A DNA stretch of 17,131 nucleotides, from the NCBI GenBank assembly GCA_016709675.1, contig JADJMH010000024.1:1-17131 (forward strand), in the 5' to 3' direction. Of this stretch, positions 15,180 through 17,131 are shown in pieces. This DNA comes from Candidatus Accumulibacter proximus. GTDB lineage: Bacteria; Pseudomonadota; Gammaproteobacteria; Burkholderiales; Rhodocyclaceae. Positions within the stretch are counted from its first letter, which is position 1. Every line of letters starts with the position of its first letter. The position numbers were made by a program, and so were the translations under genes. The notes beneath the pieces are model-generated. The model ran no database searches. It was not told where the DNA came from and saw only the letters and a program-made list of their open reading frames with translations.

Positions 15180-16059
15180 CTAGAGGCGCTCCTGCACGGA
15201 AAAACACGCGGACCAGATTGCGCGCGGTCGGCGACCGGACGATGCTGTCGATCAGTTCGGGAGCGGCCAGAGCATTGCCTGGTGGCGGCCCAGATGTCGA
15301 TGATCGCGTAGGGCGCCGGATAGTGCTCGCGACGCGCGGCGGGCGACCTGCTTCCTGGCGCCGCAGCCACCAGAGCCTTGAGGGGACCGTTGAGCAGGCG
15401 CTGCAGCAAGGGGGACGCCGGCGCGGCTGATTGGCAACGCACGGCAATGCCGCGGCGCTGTCCATCACCCGCTGCGGCACGCAGTCGTCGGCGAGGCCGA
15501 GGCGTCTGGCCTTGCTGGCATCGATCGTCTTGCCGGTCAGCATCATGTCCAGTGCGGCCTGCGGACCGATGCGCTCGGGCAAGCGCAACATGCCACCCCA
15601 GCCGGGGACGATGCCCAGCATGACCTCCGGCAGACCCATCCGGGTTGACGGTCCGTCCACGGCAAGCAGGTAACGGCAGGCCAGCGCCAGTTCCAGCCCG
15701 CCGCTAAGGCAGTGACCACGCACCAGCGCCAGCGTCGGATACGATACCCCGGCCAGACGATTGAACAACTGCCAGCCGCGCGACACGAGTTCAATTCCTT
15801 TCTCCGGCGTATCGAGCCGCGTGAACTCCTGGATGTCAGCGCCAGCGATGAAGCCCGCCGCTTTCCCGGAGCGGAAGATCAACCCCTTCGGCGGGCTGCG
15901 GTCGAGTTGATCGAGCAGCTGTGAGAGTTCGTCCATTACTGAAGAGGAGAGGGAGTTGGTCGACTCGCCAGCCTTGTTCAGCGTCGCCCAGGCCAGACCC
16001 TGGGCATCGACCTCGAGCTGCCAGTGCTGTTGGCCACCGTTGTTGCCATTGATGTTCAT
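15180..16059 (-). pseudogene. fadJ: FadJ-type protein, N-terminal enoyl-CoA hydratase part (frameshifted)
   Basis: The ATG at 16059 opens MNINGNNGGQQHWQLEV and an intact crotonase-type hydratase for about 200 residues: GFIAGADIQEF (oxyanion hole), the catalytic Glu in CLSGGLELALACRY and in MGLPEVMLGIVPGWGG, ending near CVPQRVMDSAAAL. From about 15450 to 15180 the coding sequence jumps between all three frames: SPLLQRLLNGPLKALVAAA, ARKQVARRAS, EHYPAPYAIIDIW, then NALAAPELIDSIVRSPTARN up to VRVFF and QERL, then a TAG. Each piece is a good FadJ match, so roughly five single-base shifts plus one stop separate this from the dehydrogenase. The start overlaps a possible fadI stop as ATGA. Either a recent pseudogene or, more likely, sequence errors. 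Confidence 0.85.
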
Positions 16060-17131
16060 TGATTTCCCGTCTTGCCGGTTCTCGGCTGATCGTTTCAACG
16101 AGCATGGCGCCACCTGACCACCCGCCAATGCAGATTGCGGCGATGCCGCGCCTGGCGTTGGCTGACGCAGCGCCTGGCAGGTGCAGGACGATGCGTGCTC
16201 CGGACTCCAACCGGGTGGCCGACCGCAATCGCGCTGCCGTCCTGTTGAGACGATCGTGGGACAGTACACCAAGAGCCCCCGGCAAGCCGAGCTGCTCGCG
16301 GCAGTACTCGTCCGATTCCCAGGCGGCAAGACAGCCGAGGACTTGTGCGGCAAAGGCTTCATTGATTTCCCACAGGTCGATGTCGTCGAGGCTGAGCGGA
16401 TGCCGCTGCAGGATCGGCGTCGCCGCATGCACCGGGCCGAGTCCCATCTGCGCTGGGTCAGGCCGGCCCGCACTGGCTGTCGGTGATCCGGCCGAAGCGG
16501 CGCCAGTTGCCACTGGTCGACCAGCGGCCTCTGAGGCCAGGATCAGCCACGCCGCGCCGTCAGTGATCTGCGAGCTGTTGCCCGGGGTCACCCGGCCGTA
16601 CTTGCGGGTCGAAGAAGGGCTTGAGCTTGCCAAGACCGGCCAGGCTCGAATCGGCACGGACGCCGTCGTCCTCCCGCATGACCTTGCCCCTGGCATCGAC
16701 CACCAGAACATCTCGCCGGGACGCCCGGCGGTGCGAGCTGCCACCGCACGCTGGTGGCTGCGCACGCTGTATTCGTCCATCTGCTGACGTGAGATGCCGA
16801 AGCGCCAGGCGAGGTTCTCGGCGGTCTGCCCCATCAGCAGGCCAATCACCGGGTCAGCCAGACCCGAGGATGCCGATCACCGGCGACAGCAGCTGTGTCG
16901 GGCGCAGGCGGGCAAACATGGCGACCTTCTGCGCCATTGTCCTGGCCTGCATCATCCGTCCAAACCAGCGCACCATCGCTTCGTTGTAGAGCAGTGGGGC
17001 ATGCGACCGGCATCGACGCCGCCGGCGAGCACCAGTTGCGAGCGTCCGCTCTGGATATTGGCGATGGCCGAATCGATCGCCTGCATCCCGCTGGCACAGT
17101 TTCGCATCACCGTCCATGCCGGCATCCGGTG
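16056..17131 (-). pseudogene. fadI: Acetyl-CoA C-acyltransferase, FadI-like (frameshifted, cut by window edge)
   Basis: Only the part from just before the catalytic Cys to the C-terminus is in the window. Segments in different frames are TVMRNCASGMQAIDSAIAN (Cys codon 17096-17098), SHAPLLYNEAMVRWFGRMMQ, VIGLLMGQTAENLAWRFGIS, VMREDDGVRADSSLAGLGKL, KYGRVTPGNSSQITDGAAWL, LDDIDLWEINEAFAAQVLG, AIAVGHPVG and GIAAICIGG. These are the thiolase core motifs (Cys, NEAF, GHP, C-G-G). At least six to eight frame changes occur (near 17010, 16865, 16725, 16610, 16525-16470, 16245-16200 and 16125). If the final frame is right, the stop is the TGA overlapping the fadJ ATG. The gene would supply thiolysis for the FadJ partner. 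The N-terminal part lies beyond the edge. Confidence 0.8.

Noticed and set aside
1..17131. CRISPR array, tRNA, rRNA, prophage or defence system
   Set aside because: I saw no regularly spaced repeats, no cloverleaf or rRNA sequence, and no cas, nuclease, toxin or phage genes.

Overview
The window is GC-rich bacterial DNA. Gene content (FadL-type porin, several beta-oxidation enzymes, a DUF2802 protein next to a SPOR protein, RecG, RidA) suggests a betaproteobacterium, probably a Rhodocyclales member such as a 'Candidatus Accumulibacter' relative. That placement is inference from protein character only; there is no rRNA or tRNA marker.

Layout. Positions 1-526 hold no recognisable gene. On the + strand come a LysR-type regulator (527-1468, TTG start) and a divergent CBS-containing IMP dehydrogenase/GMP reductase family protein (1596-3104). 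A gene-poor stretch of about 1 kb follows. It holds an inverted repeat and a frameshifted N-terminal remnant of an IS5-type transposase (3646-3941). A housekeeping block comes next: recG and ridA on the - strand (stop and start codons overlapping), a small TPR protein divergent on the + strand, and a convergent - strand pair encoding a SPOR-domain membrane protein and a DUF2802 membrane protein.

From 8.4 kb to the right edge every gene is on the - strand and concerns fatty acids. Reading in the direction of transcription (right to left): a thiolase of the FadI type (cut by the window edge), a FadJ-type hydratase/dehydrogenase, a YciA-type acyl-CoA thioesterase, a FadL outer-membrane transporter with a strong terminator, then a second transcription unit with a FadN-type dehydrogenase/hydratase and a FadA-type thiolase, ending in two tandem hairpins. 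Together these cover uptake (FadL), the hydration, dehydrogenation and thiolysis steps twice over, and CoA-ester hydrolysis (YciA). No acyl-CoA dehydrogenase or acyl-CoA synthetase is visible.

The most notable points are: (1) a near-consensus sigma-70 promoter before the fadN-fadA unit, with a palindrome of the PsrA type (AAAC-N4-GTTTG) on the predicted start of transcription; (2) dense frameshifts confined to about 15.1-17.1 kb that break fadJ and fadI while their catalytic motifs survive, which looks more like poor sequence at a contig end than old decay; (3) the IMPDH-like protein, whose active-site loop and flap differ from canonical IMPDH. I did not find a clearly new multi-gene system.
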